A DNA stretch of 60,317 nucleotides. Source: an uncultured Pelagibacteraceae bacterium (GTDB lineage: Bacteria; Pseudomonadota; Alphaproteobacteria; Pelagibacterales; Pelagibacteraceae). The notes below the pieces were generated by a model, which saw only the letters and a list, made by a program, of their open reading frames with translations, did not search any database and was not told the origin of the DNA. Location: positions 24,001 to 84,317 of the forward strand of contig CACMIH010000008.1 of assembly GCA_902613755.1 (NCBI GenBank), in the 5' to 3' direction. The position numbers and the translations under genes are program-made. Positions 17,354 to 26,249 of this stretch are shown piece after piece. The first letter of the stretch is position 1. Every line of letters starts with the position of its first letter.

Positions 17354-18187
17354 TTATTTTTTTTGTCTCAAACTATCTGCCTCAAAAACACCTAGAACGT
17401 GAAAATCCTCACAATGTAGGCCTAGCTCTTCAAGAGATTTTTGAACTTTTGGATCTTCTATATGTCCATCTAAATCACATAAGAAAAAATAAGAGTCGAA
17501 ACTATTTTTTTCTGGATAACTTTGTAGCTTAGTTAAATTTACACCATTAATAGCAAAACCCCCAAGCGATTGATAAAGCGCAGCTGGTTTACTTTTCAAT
17601 TTAAACAAAAAAGAGGTTATATAAGTTTTATTTTTAAATTCTGGTTGAGAAATATTTTTTCCCATAACTAAGAACCTAGTTAGATTGCCTGTCTCATTTT
17701 CTATATTTTTTTTAATTACTTCTAAGCCATAAATTTCAGCACTTAATGAAGATGCTATGGCAGATTGTTTTATATCTTTTTTTTTTGAAATCATTTCAGC
17801 AGACCCAGCAGTATCTGCTCTTATATGTTCTGCTAGTTTATTATCTTTTATAAATTTCGAACACTGAGACAATCCTTGCGCGTGTGAATATACTTCTTTA
17901 ATATCCTTTAATTTAGCTCCAGGTTGTCCTAATAAGTTATGTTCAATTTTTTGAAAGTGCTCTTTATAAATATTAAGCCTGTGTTTAAATATTAAATATT
18001 CAATTCCAATGTTACCTGTGATTCTATTTGACTCAGGAATTATAATTCTGCTATCTAGCTCTTCAGATGCTTTGTTAAAACAATCATCAAAAGTTTTACA
18101 AGGCAAGATTTCTGCTTTGGGATCAATAGAAATTGCTGCTAAATGAGAATAAGCACCAAAAGTTCCTTGAAAATAAATTTTACTCAT
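17354..18187 (-). CDS. pheA: Prephenate dehydratase
   Basis: 277 residues from ATG 18187; a TTG one codon earlier is less likely. Converts prephenate to phenylpyruvate for phenylalanine synthesis. The dehydratase domain opens with YFQGTFGAYSHLAA and carries the TRF catalytic motif (LTRFLV, about 168-173). The ACT regulatory domain follows (GGFAINGVNLTKLQSYP). It is the mono-functional alphaproteobacterial form without chorismate mutase. The ATG overlaps the kdsB stop by one base (TGATG), implying translational coupling. Confidence 0.94.
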   Translation of the reverse strand: MSKIYFQGTFGAYSHLAAISIDPKAEILPCKTFDDCFNKASEELDSRIIIPESNRITGNIGIEYLIFKHRLNIYKEHFQKIEHNLLGQPGAKLKDIKEVYSHAQGLSQCSKFIKDNKLAEHIRADTAGSAEMISKKKDIKQSAIASSLSAEIYGLEVIKKNIENETGNLTRFLVMGKNISQPEFKNKTYITSFLFKLKSKPAALYQSLGGFAINGVNLTKLQSYPEKNSFDSYFFLCDLDGHIEDPKVQKSLEELGLHCEDFHVLGVFEADSLRQKK

Positions 18188-18918
18188 CAATTCTTATATT
18201 CCATTATTTTTTTCAAGGCTAGATAATCTTCCTCTGTATCTACTCCTATTGGAGACGATTTAGCAAGTGAGACGTTGATATCAATATTATTATCTAATGC
18301 TCTTAATTGCTCTAACCGATTTTCTATTTCATTTTTTGATTGATCCAAGTGAACAAATTTTTCAAGACAATCTCTTGAATAACAATAAATTCCAATATGG
18401 TGATAAATATTTTCTACCTGCTCAGATTTTCTTGAAAAGGATATTGCCTTTGAAAAATAATCACCTTCTAGGCTGTTTTGAGTGATGACCTTAACAATAT
18501 TTTCATTCTTGAGGTTTTTAGTATCTTTTATTATTGCGGCAAGAGTTCCTAAATTAGAATTATTTTTTACCATTTTGTTATTCAAACTTTTTATATCATC
18601 AATGTCGATTGCTGGTTCATCACCTTGTAAATTCATAATGAAATCAATATCTCTAACATTTGATTTTTTAAGTGCTTCGTGAATTCTATCCGTTCCTGTC
18701 TTGTGTTTATTGCTGGTTAAAATAGCATTGAAACCATTACTTTTAACATCATCAACAATTTCTTGATCCTCTGTAGCTACAATCACGTCTCCAATATTGG
18801 CTTCTTCCGCTTTTTTAGACACATGTGATATAATTGATAAACCATTTATTTTTAATAATGGTTTACCTGGCAGCCTGGTTGCAGACATTCTTGAGGGTAT
18901 AATTACTAAAGTTTTCAT
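18187..18918 (-). CDS. kdsB: 3-deoxy-manno-octulosonate cytidylyltransferase
   Basis: 243 residues. Activates Kdo with CTP for lipopolysaccharide inner-core synthesis. The nucleotidyltransferase signature IPSRMSATRLPGKPL is at about 7-21 and the NLQGDEPAI segment near 95-103; both are standard for KdsB. A second Kdo gene, kdsD, is at 23938. The pair kdsB-pheA is an alphaproteobacterial neighbourhood. It is divergent from cycM, with a 112-base promoter gap. Confidence 0.95.
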   Translation of the reverse strand: MKTLVIIPSRMSATRLPGKPLLKINGLSIISHVSKKAEEANIGDVIVATEDQEIVDDVKSNGFNAILTSNKHKTGTDRIHEALKKSNVRDIDFIMNLQGDEPAIDIDDIKSLNNKMVKNNSNLGTLAAIIKDTKNLKNENIVKVITQNSLEGDYFSKAISFSRKSEQVENIYHHIGIYCYSRDCLEKFVHLDQSKNEIENRLEQLRALDNNIDINVSLAKSSPIGVDTEEDYLALKKIMEYKN

Positions 18919-19030
18919 TATATTTTCAAATTATTATACTCTTTAAACAACTATAGAGGCAAATTTATACATTAAATTTTAGCTTTTTTTTAATTTATCA
19001 TGTTATACGTTCACTACGAAATTTAGAAAA

Positions 19031-19570
19031 ATGGATTCTTTTGAAATAAACAAAATAGTTGCTGCAGTTTTAATGGTTGCCCTGCTTGTTATTGGTATTG
19101 GAAAATTATCTGATGTTATATTTCACGTAGAGAAACCTGAGACACCTGGTTATTCAGTTGAAGTAGAATCAGCAACCACTGTATCTACAACTAGCTCAAG
19201 TACGACATCAGACAAAATTGATATATCAGCCTTAATGGCAATTGGAGATATTGCGCATGGTGAAAAAGTTTTTAAAAAATGTGCAGCTTGTCATTCAATT
19301 GTTAAGGGAGGGAAGAATGCTATTGGTCCAGCACTATATAATGTTGTGGGAAGAAAAATTGGAGCGGTTGAAGATTATAAATATTCTAAGGCTTTAGCAA
19401 CGTATGATAAAGAATGGACTTTTGAAGAACTAAATGGATTTTTAATTAAACCTGCAAAATGGATTAAGGGAACAAAGATGGCTTACGCAGGTTTACGAAA
19501 AGAAAAAGATAGAGCCTCTGTAATAAAATATCTAAATGAAAATTCAGATAGCCCTTTACCACTACCTTAA
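19031..19570 (+). CDS. Membrane-anchored c-type cytochrome (CycM/c552 type)
   Basis: 179 residues. An uncleaved N-terminal membrane segment (about 8-28), a Ser/Thr/Val-rich linker (about 42-62), then a class I cytochrome c domain. The heme site is CAACH (84-88); the distal methionine is in GTKMAYAG near residue 154. Family knowledge: such cytochromes carry electrons between the bc1 complex and terminal oxidase. It is monocistronic, and its end overlaps convergent argF by 9 bases. Confidence 0.92.
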   Translation: MDSFEINKIVAAVLMVALLVIGIGKLSDVIFHVEKPETPGYSVEVESATTVSTTSSSTTSDKIDISALMAIGDIAHGEKVFKKCAACHSIVKGGKNAIGPALYNVVGRKIGAVEDYKYSKALATYDKEWTFEELNGFLIKPAKWIKGTKMAYAGLRKEKDRASVIKYLNENSDSPLPLP

Positions 19571-20491
19571 TTTTCCAAAACAATATAACAAAATACTTTT
19601 TTGAACATGAACTCTATTGAGTGCTTGTTGCCACACGTGAGATTTTTTACTTAAAAAAACATCATCACTTACCTCATCACCTCTGGGCAAACAATGTAAA
19701 AAAATACAATTTTTTTTTGCATAACTCATTAATTTTTTATCAATTTTAAAATTTTTAAATGCTTGTATTTTTTTTTTCTTATTAACTTTATCATTTAAAG
19801 AAATAACTTTATCAGAAAAAATTACATCTGCGCCAGCTACCGCTTTTTTAGCATCATTATAAATATAAATTTTTTTATTATTTTTTTTGACCCATGCTCT
19901 AACTTCTTTTCCTGGTTCAAATTTTTTAGGACAACCAATACTTAGTTTGAAAGAAAATTTTACTGAGGCAGCAATTAAACTATCCAAAACATTATTGGAG
20001 TCACCTATCCAACAAATGTTTAATTTTGAAATAGGTTTCTTCTTTATTTCCTCAACTGTAAAAACGTCAGATAAAACCTGAGTAGGATGAGATGAAGGGC
20101 TTAAACCATTAATTACTGGTATTGATAAATATTTTGCAAAATTTTCAACCTTTTTATCGCTATCGGTTCTAAGCATAAATCCATCACCATAAGTCGAAAG
20201 AATTTTAGCAGTATCACCAACACTTTCTCCACCTTGACCCAAATGAAGTTCATTAGATCTTAGTGTCAAAGTACCCCCTCCTAGCTGTCGGATAGCTAGG
20301 TAGAAGCTTAATCGGGTTCGGAGACTAGATTTTTCAAACATTTGAATTAATAATTTCCCTTTTAATGGTGAGCCCTTATCTACTTCTAACGTATTTAGTT
20401 TTTTTCTTAAATTTTTTCTTTTCTTAGCATCAGTAATAATCTTTTTCAGATCTTTAGCAGGTATATCCTTTAGATTTATGAAATGTTTCAT
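19562..20491 (-). CDS. argF: Ornithine carbamoyltransferase
   Basis: 309 residues. Forms citrulline from ornithine and carbamoyl phosphate. The carbamoyl-phosphate motif reads SLRTR (56-60; usually STRTR), HPTQ is present (usually HPCQ), and the catalytic LHCLPRG is near 271-277. The ornithine loop, usually DxxxSMG, reads DKVISLN. These differences are mild and the neighbouring argD supports an arginine role, but an N-acylated substrate cannot be excluded from sequence alone. It starts 2 bases after the argD stop. Confidence 0.88.
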   Translation of the reverse strand: MKHFINLKDIPAKDLKKIITDAKKRKNLRKKLNTLEVDKGSPLKGKLLIQMFEKSSLRTRLSFYLAIRQLGGGTLTLRSNELHLGQGGESVGDTAKILSTYGDGFMLRTDSDKKVENFAKYLSIPVINGLSPSSHPTQVLSDVFTVEEIKKKPISKLNICWIGDSNNVLDSLIAASVKFSFKLSIGCPKKFEPGKEVRAWVKKNNKKIYIYNDAKKAVAGADVIFSDKVISLNDKVNKKKKIQAFKNFKIDKKLMSYAKKNCIFLHCLPRGDEVSDDVFLSKKSHVWQQALNRVHVQKSILLYCFGKLR

Positions 20492-20493
20492 AA

Positions 20494-21657
20494 TTATTTT
20501 ATTTTAGAACAAACTTTATTAATTATTTTTAAGGCTAAATCGATTTCTTTTATTTTGATATTTAAAGGAGGTAAAATACGAACAACATTTTCTGCTGCAC
20601 GGATAGCTAATAATTTATTGTCCATTAATTTTTTAATAAACTTAGTTTGATCTGTATGAAGTTGAATTCCAATTAATAAACCTGTTCCTCTTACTTCTTT
20701 TATAATACTTGGATATTTTTCCTTTAACTTATTTAATTTTGAAAAAAAATATTTTGAAGATTTTTTTACGTTATTTAGAAATTTCTTAGTAGAAACAATA
20801 TCCATGACTGTATTCCCAACAGCCATAGCTAAAGGATTACCACCAAAAGTTGAGCCATGTGTGCCTGGTGTCATGCCTGAAGCAACTTTTTTATTCATTA
20901 AAACTGCTCCAATAGGAAAACCTCCACCTATTCCTTTTGCGATTGGTACTATATCTGGTTTTACTTTAGATTTTTCAAAAGCAAAAAAATTACCGGATCT
21001 TCCTATGCCACACTGTACTTCATCTAAAATCAATAATATTTTTTTTTTATCACATAGTTTTCTTAATTCTTTTAAACACCAGTCTGGAATGACTTTTATC
21101 CCACCCTCTCCTAGGACTGTCTCAACCATGATTGCTGCGGTATTCTTAGTGATTTTTTTCTTTAAAGACTTGTGGTCTCCAAAAATAAAATGATCAAACC
21201 CACCCACATAACCAAATCCTTCTGTCATTTTTTTAGACCCACTTGCAAAAATAGTAGCTAAAGTTCTTCCATGAAAAGAATTTTTAATACATAAAATTCT
21301 CGTTTTATTGGGTTTTCCAATTGAGTAAAAATATCTTCTTGCAACTTTAATGGATGCTTCAGTAGCTTCTGCTCCTGAATTTTGGAAGATAACATAATCA
21401 GCAAATGTTTTTTGGCACAACTTTTTAGCTAATTTTTCTCCTTCTGGAATTTGAAAAGCATTAGAAACATGCCAAAGTTTTTTTGATTGATCTCTTATTG
21501 TTTTAACTAATTTTGGATGAGCATGACCTAAAGAGTTAACTGCTATTCCACTGATCAGGTCGAGATATTTTTTTCCATCTGTTGAATAAAGATAACTTCC
21601 TTTTCCATATTTAAAGGCAATTTTTTTTCTATTATAATTTTTTGCTAAATAGCTCAT
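20494..21657 (-). CDS. argD: Acetylornithine aminotransferase
   Basis: 387 residues. A PLP-dependent class III aminotransferase that makes N-acetylornithine from the semialdehyde. The PLP-binding segment is LILDEVQCGIGRSG (about 205-218) and the Schiff-base lysine lies in VPIAKGIGGGFPIGA (about 237-251). It is upstream of argF in the same operon. The related succinyl-DAP aminotransferase activity, common for ArgD, would serve the DapD/DapE succinylase pathway also seen here (inference). Confidence 0.94.
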   Translation of the reverse strand: MSYLAKNYNRKKIAFKYGKGSYLYSTDGKKYLDLISGIAVNSLGHAHPKLVKTIRDQSKKLWHVSNAFQIPEGEKLAKKLCQKTFADYVIFQNSGAEATEASIKVARRYFYSIGKPNKTRILCIKNSFHGRTLATIFASGSKKMTEGFGYVGGFDHFIFGDHKSLKKKITKNTAAIMVETVLGEGGIKVIPDWCLKELRKLCDKKKILLILDEVQCGIGRSGNFFAFEKSKVKPDIVPIAKGIGGGFPIGAVLMNKKVASGMTPGTHGSTFGGNPLAMAVGNTVMDIVSTKKFLNNVKKSSKYFFSKLNKLKEKYPSIIKEVRGTGLLIGIQLHTDQTKFIKKLMDNKLLAIRAAENVVRILPPLNIKIKEIDLALKIINKVCSKIK

Positions 21658-21824
21658 AAATTTATTTTGTTTTATAAACTTTAATCATTAATACAAGTAA
21701 GGATTGAAAATATACACATACTTAATTAGCTTATTTATGTTGATAACTCTTATTTTTTGATTGTTTAATTTAATTTTATATCAGTATATTGTTGTTATTT
21801 AGAAATAATATACTAGATATTGAT

Positions 21825-22319
21825 ATGGGTTGGACTGAAGAAAAAGTTGCAAAATTGAAAGAGCTTTGGGGAAAAGGAAACACCGCAAGCCAGATTGCAG
21901 AAATCATTGGTGGAATTAGCCGTAATGCTGTCATTGGGAAGGCGCATCGGTTAAATTTATCTGCAAAGATTAAAACTAGGTCAGCTACTTCAAGTCAAAA
22001 CTACGAAAATTCTTTAGAGGAAAAAAATTACAAAACTAGAAGAGGACGTAAAAGTAAATTTAAATCATTAATTATAGAGAAAGATTTCGAACCAGAAAAT
22101 CCCAAACAGTTAGAAGAATTAGATGAAAACTCATGCAAATGGCCTATTGGACATCCTGACGAGAAATCATTTTATTTCTGTGGAAGATCTTCGTTAAAAG
22201 ATTTCTCTTATTGTAAATTACATTTACTTTATGCTTATCAACCTAAAGGTAAAAAAGAAGAGGTTACTGAAAAAGAGGAAGTTCCAGAATTTATAGAAAA
22301 AAAAATACAATCAGCTTAA
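21825..22319 (+). CDS. gcrA: GcrA cell cycle regulator
   Basis: 164 residues from ATG 21825, which gives the conserved N-terminus MGWTEEKVAKLKELW; the ATG-less extension to 21789 is not conserved. The N-terminal helix-turn-helix (TASQIAEIIGGISRNAVIGKAHRLNL) is the sigma70/DNA-binding part. A variable basic middle and a C-terminal Cys/His module (CKWPIGHP, CGR, YCKLH) follow. In Caulobacter GcrA works with CcrM methylation at GANTC promoters. It is preceded by a 167-base gap from argD that holds its promoter, and a hairpin overlaps its stop. Confidence 0.95.
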   Translation: MGWTEEKVAKLKELWGKGNTASQIAEIIGGISRNAVIGKAHRLNLSAKIKTRSATSSQNYENSLEEKNYKTRRGRKSKFKSLIIEKDFEPENPKQLEELDENSCKWPIGHPDEKSFYFCGRSSLKDFSYCKLHLLYAYQPKGKKEEVTEKEEVPEFIEKKIQSA

Positions 22320-22342
22320 ATTTTTAGCTGGTTTTATTTTTT
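22309..22342. terminator. Bidirectional intrinsic terminator between gcrA and the NDUFA9-like gene
   Basis: AATCAGCT (22309-22316) pairs with AGCTGGTT (22326-22333) around a nine-base loop. TTATTTTTT follows on the plus strand; a run of A on the other side gives a U-tract on the minus strand. The hairpin overlaps the gcrA stop codon and the end of the convergent gene, so it serves both. Confidence 0.7.
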
Positions 22343-23310
22343 AAGTTTTTGTTCGGCATATATTTTTCTGTAGAAAACTGTCCACCCTCTTTCCACATAA
22401 AACAGTATTTTTTTACCTCTTGATCAAAAGTTCTAATACTTGGGATGCCAATTTCTGAATTTGATTTATATTTCCTCGATAAAATATTATCATATTTTAA
22501 TAATCTTAATTGATCTTGAGTAAGTAAAGGCCTTGGCATTAATTCAAATAATCTCGCATTAACTTTCGCTAATGTTAAAGGTAAAGGAATTAGAAATCTT
22601 TTTTTACCGATTAAGTTAAGTAATTTATTTAATATTTGTTTGAATGTAATTATTTCAGGACCAACACATTCGATTATATTAGAATAAATATTATTTGAAA
22701 TAACGTAGTGAATAATATCTGTTAAATCTGAACAATGAATTGGAGTAAACTTTGTATCACCATTATAATATAGTGGAAATATTGGAAGCCTATTTAATAA
22801 AGTCATAAAATTCGTTGTAAAATTATCATCTACTGAAAAGACCACTGATGGTCTCAAAATTGTAGCCATAGGAAAAGATTTTAAAACTTCTTTCTCTCCC
22901 TCGAGTTTACTTTTAGCATAATTGGAGTCTTTAGCTTCGTTAATACCCAATGCAGATATATGAATAAAATGTTTTAAATTATATTGTTTAGAAAGTTTAG
23001 CCAATAATGACGGAAAAATAGTATGAATATTTTTAAATGTATTTCCTTTTTTTTGCTCAAATAAAATTCCAATTAGATTGATGCAAATATCAGTTTTTTC
23101 AAATAAACTTCTTATTTTTTTTTCATCAAAAATATTTGCTTCTACGATATCAATATAACCAGCATTAGCCTGAGTTTTTATTATGTAGCTTTTTTGGTGA
23201 ATATTTCTTGTTACAACAGTGACCTTATAATTATTTTTAGTAAGTTTTCTAATTAAGTTTCGGCCAATTTGACCACTCCCACCAAAAATTAGACAATTTT
23301 TTGCTTTCAT
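22324..23310 (-). CDS. NAD(P)-binding epimerase/reductase, complex I NDUFA9-like
   Basis: 328 residues. An atypical short-chain dehydrogenase. The N-terminal Rossmann motif is GGSGQIGRNLI (about 10-20), followed by NLIGILFE (about 98-105) and HISALGIN. The overall pattern matches the alphaproteobacterial homologues of mitochondrial complex I subunit NDUFA9. A role in respiratory complex assembly or quinone metabolism is inference. It is convergent with gcrA and divergent from the RNase D-like gene, with only 16 bases between starts. Confidence 0.85.
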   Translation of the reverse strand: MKAKNCLIFGGSGQIGRNLIRKLTKNNYKVTVVTRNIHQKSYIIKTQANAGYIDIVEANIFDEKKIRSLFEKTDICINLIGILFEQKKGNTFKNIHTIFPSLLAKLSKQYNLKHFIHISALGINEAKDSNYAKSKLEGEKEVLKSFPMATILRPSVVFSVDDNFTTNFMTLLNRLPIFPLYYNGDTKFTPIHCSDLTDIIHYVISNNIYSNIIECVGPEIITFKQILNKLLNLIGKKRFLIPLPLTLAKVNARLFELMPRPLLTQDQLRLLKYDNILSRKYKSNSEIGIPSIRTFDQEVKKYCFMWKEGGQFSTEKYMPNKNLKNKTS

Positions 23311-23326
23311 ATATATATGTTTAAAA

Positions 23327-23938
23327 ATGAGTAAAAATATTCACTTACACAAAAATGATTTACCAAAAGATTTAAATTTAGGCAATATAATTGCTGTTGA
23401 TGGTGAGTTTATGGGTTTGAATGTAAGACGAGACCCGTTGTGCTTAATACAAATATCCTCTGGAAATTCTGATGCCCATATAATTCAGTTTGACAGGGAA
23501 AATTACCATGCTCCAAACCTAGTAAAACTATTAAGTGATGACAAGGTAACTAAAATATTTCATTATGGAAGAGCAGACTTAGCACATATTAAGTATTACT
23601 TAAAAACTGAAACTTTAAATATACTAGATACTAAAATTGCATCAAAACTTGCTAGATCATATTCCGATAACCACTCACTTAAAACCTTAATAAAAGAATT
23701 TATAAATATTGATATAAGTAAACAATTTCAAAATTCTGATTTTGGGGGAGAACTAAATCCAGCTCAACTTAAATATTGTGCTAATGATGTAATATATTTG
23801 CATAAAATTCATATGGAGCTTCAAAAGATATTGGAAAGAGAAAATAGAATAAATCTATACAATGATTGTTTAAAATTTTTAAAAACTAGAGTTGATCTAG
23901 ATTTAGCTTTGTTTAAAGATGATATCTGGTCACATTAA
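23327..23938 (+). CDS. RNase D-like DEDDy 3'-5' exonuclease
   Basis: 203 residues, containing only the exonuclease domain and no HRDC domain. Motif I is VDGEFMG (Asp25, Glu27), motif II FHYGRADLAHI and motif III YCANDVIYL (Tyr-x3-Asp), so all DEDDy residues are present. Likely trims RNA 3' ends. The stop overlaps the kdsD start (TAATG). The single-domain form next to kdsD is common in alphaproteobacteria. Confidence 0.9.
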   Translation: MSKNIHLHKNDLPKDLNLGNIIAVDGEFMGLNVRRDPLCLIQISSGNSDAHIIQFDRENYHAPNLVKLLSDDKVTKIFHYGRADLAHIKYYLKTETLNILDTKIASKLARSYSDNHSLKTLIKEFINIDISKQFQNSDFGGELNPAQLKYCANDVIYLHKIHMELQKILERENRINLYNDCLKFLKTRVDLDLALFKDDIWSH

Positions 23939-24903
23939 TGAGAAATAAAAAATATACAAATATAGCTAAAGACGTAATTAATCTTGAAATTAAAGCTTTA
24001 CAAAAATTAAAAAAAAATCTTAATAAATCATTTAATGAGGCCGTAGAACATTTAGTAAAATGTCAATCAAAAGTAATTTTATGTGGCGTTGGTAAAAGTG
24101 GGCTGATAGCATCAAAAATTGCAGCAACACTATCATCAGTTGGAACTCCTTCATTTTATTTATCTGCTGGAGACTCTTCTCATGGAGATCTTGGCAGTAT
24201 TTCAAAAAAAGATATCTTAATTTTAATAAGTTATTCTGGACAAACAAATGAACTTAAAAATATTATTCAATATGCAAATAGAAATAAAATTATTTTAATT
24301 GGTATTGTTTCAAAAAAAGAATCTACACTTTATAAAGCAGCAGATATTAAACTACTAATTCCTGAAGTAAAAGAATCTGCAGGTATAGTTCCTACCTCGA
24401 GTACTACAGCTCAATTAGCTCTTGGTGATGCTTTAGCTATTGCATCAATGAAAATAAAAAAGTTTGGAAACCAAGACTTTAAAAAAATACATCCAGCTGG
24501 GAGTTTGGGGCAGCAATTAAAAACAGTGGAAGATATAATGCTTGTCGGAAGTAGAATCCCATTTGTGAGTGAAAATTCAAAAATGAATGATGCACTTAAA
24601 ATATTAGAAACAAAAAAATTGGGAATTTTAATTGTTAGAAATAAAGAAAGAAAAACTGTTGGGGTTATTACAGATGGCCAAATCAGAAGATTTAATAAAA
24701 AAACAAACAACCTTCGCTCTATGACAACAAAAGAATTAATGACAAAAAACCCTATAAGCATTGATAAAAATGCATTAGCCGCTAAAGCATTATCTTTAAT
24801 GAATAATAAAAAAATTACTTCACTTTGTGTGTATGAAAAAAATAAAAATAAAACAATTGGTGTCCTTCATATTCATCATATTTTAAATTCAAATATTTCT
24901 TAA
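23938..24903 (+). CDS. kdsD: D-arabinose-5-phosphate isomerase (KdsD/KpsF type)
   Basis: 321 residues. Interconverts ribulose-5-phosphate and arabinose-5-phosphate for Kdo synthesis. An N-terminal SIS domain (CGVGKSGLIASKIAATLSS, about 49-67; SHGDLGSI) is followed by two CBS domains (from about 200 and 265), the full KpsF/GutQ layout. It is coupled by overlaps to the upstream nuclease and to lptC downstream (TAATG). Together with kdsB it supports LPS with a Kdo core. Confidence 0.94.
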   Translation: MRNKKYTNIAKDVINLEIKALQKLKKNLNKSFNEAVEHLVKCQSKVILCGVGKSGLIASKIAATLSSVGTPSFYLSAGDSSHGDLGSISKKDILILISYSGQTNELKNIIQYANRNKIILIGIVSKKESTLYKAADIKLLIPEVKESAGIVPTSSTTAQLALGDALAIASMKIKKFGNQDFKKIHPAGSLGQQLKTVEDIMLVGSRIPFVSENSKMNDALKILETKKLGILIVRNKERKTVGVITDGQIRRFNKKTNNLRSMTTKELMTKNPISIDKNALAAKALSLMNNKKITSLCVYEKNKNKTIGVLHIHHILNSNIS

Positions 24904-25463
24904 TGAAAAAAAAAATTCTTATAATTTTTTTTTTTTCTTTGTTGATCATTACTTATGTTCTTTTAAAAGGTGATAAATCTAAAGATATAAATCAAACTTC
25001 TAAAAATGAGGAAAAACAAGAAACTTATAATTCAAATATAATTAAAAATGTAAGTTACAGATCTAAAGATTTAAAAGGAAACGAGTACATTGTAAAAGCA
25101 AAAGAAGGGGAGATAGATTTATCAGATAGCAACATTATATTTCTAAAACAAGTAAATTCTATCATTAACCTAGTAAATAAAAATACTGTACTAATTGTTT
25201 CGGACTATGGAAAATACAATATTGGTAATCAGGATACAATTTTTAATAAAAATGTTAAAGTTACCTACTTGGATAATTTAATAACAGCTGAATATTTAGA
25301 TTTTTCTATAAATAGAAACTCATTGATAATATCTAAAAATGTTGTTTATTCAAACACTGAAAATATTTTAAAAGCAAACGTAATTGAAATGGACATAGAA
25401 ACAAAAGATACAAAAATTTATATGTATGATAATAAAGAGCAAGTTAAAATTAGGAGCAAGTAA
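24903..25463 (+). CDS. lptC: LPS export protein LptC
   Basis: 186 residues. One N-terminal membrane anchor (about 4-22), a short charged linker, then a beta-strand-rich LptC/OstA-like domain (VSYRSKDLKGNEYIVKAKEG and ITAEYLDFSINRNSLIISKN). It docks to LptB2FG and passes LPS to LptA. The start overlaps kdsD and it ends 3 bases before lptB. The usual lptA gene between them is absent. Confidence 0.9.
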   Translation: MKKKILIIFFFSLLIITYVLLKGDKSKDINQTSKNEEKQETYNSNIIKNVSYRSKDLKGNEYIVKAKEGEIDLSDSNIIFLKQVNSIINLVNKNTVLIVSDYGKYNIGNQDTIFNKNVKVTYLDNLITAEYLDFSINRNSLIISKNVVYSNTENILKANVIEMDIETKDTKIYMYDNKEQVKIRSK

Positions 25464-25466
25464 TAA

Positions 25467-26243
25467 ATGGCAATTATAAAAAAATTTAGAATAAAATCTT
25501 TTAAAGAAATTAATTCTATAATTGAATTTGAAAAAGTTTCTCTTGCTTATGGTAACAGACTAATTCTTGATAATATAAATTTTAAAATTAATGAAGGTCA
25601 AATTTTTGGTATGCTTGGTCCAAATGGAGTTGGCAAGTCAACTATATTTAATCTAATTACTGGATTAATAAATCCAAAAAATGGAAAAATAAAAATAAAC
25701 AACGAAGATGCAACTAAATATCCTGTTTATCTTAGAACAAAAAAATTTAAGGTTGGTTATGTTCCCCAATATGGTGGTTTTTTTAATGATTTAACTTTAA
25801 TTGATAATTTAAAAGCTATAAGTGAGATAGTCATTGATAACAAAAACTTACGTTCTGATAGAATAAATTATTTAGTTTCAAGATTTGAGCTAGATAATTT
25901 AAAAGAAATTAAAGCAAAATTTCTGTCAGGGGGTCAAAAAAAAAAATTAGTTATAGCCCTATCACTTCTCAGTGAGCCAAAAGTTCTTCTACTAGATGAA
26001 TGTTTTGCAGCATTAGATGTTTTAACAATAAAAATGCTACAAGAGGTAATAGTAAATTTACAACAGGAAAATAGAATCACAATATGTATATGTGATCATC
26101 AAGCACGAGACCTTCTCGCTTGCGTAGATGTAGCAATGATACTTAGTAATGGAAAAATTATTGCTCAAGACACACCATCTAATTTAGTCAAAGATATAAA
26201 TGCTCAAAATGCTTATTTTGGCGATAGTTTTAAGTTTAATTAA
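25467..26243 (+). CDS. lptB: LPS export ABC transporter ATPase LptB
   Basis: 258 residues with an N-terminal extension of about 18. Powers LPS extraction from the inner membrane. Walker A GPNGVGKST (51-59), Q-loop VPQYGG, signature LSGGQKKKL (about 156-164), Walker B with catalytic Glu LLLDECFAALD and H-loop CDHQ are all visible. The usual LDEPFAG is altered to LDECFAA, without loss of a catalytic residue. Placement after lptC supports LptB over a generic branched-chain amino acid ATPase. Confidence 0.9.
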   Translation: MAIIKKFRIKSFKEINSIIEFEKVSLAYGNRLILDNINFKINEGQIFGMLGPNGVGKSTIFNLITGLINPKNGKIKINNEDATKYPVYLRTKKFKVGYVPQYGGFFNDLTLIDNLKAISEIVIDNKNLRSDRINYLVSRFELDNLKEIKAKFLSGGQKKKLVIALSLLSEPKVLLLDECFAALDVLTIKMLQEVIVNLQQENRITICICDHQARDLLACVDVAMILSNGKIIAQDTPSNLVKDINAQNAYFGDSFKFN

Positions 26244-26249
26244 AAATTA

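Noticed and set aside
17354..18187. Loss of the ESRP phenylalanine-binding motif in PheA (reads QSYP)
   Set aside because: Alphaproteobacterial prephenate dehydratases commonly have an ESY-type motif here, so it is not specific to this gene.
21784..21813. Inverted repeats GTATATT/AATATAC and TTATTT/AAATAA before gcrA
   Set aside because: They are A/T-only apart from one base per arm and have different centres; such repeats arise by chance in this composition, and no GANTC site is present to support regulation.
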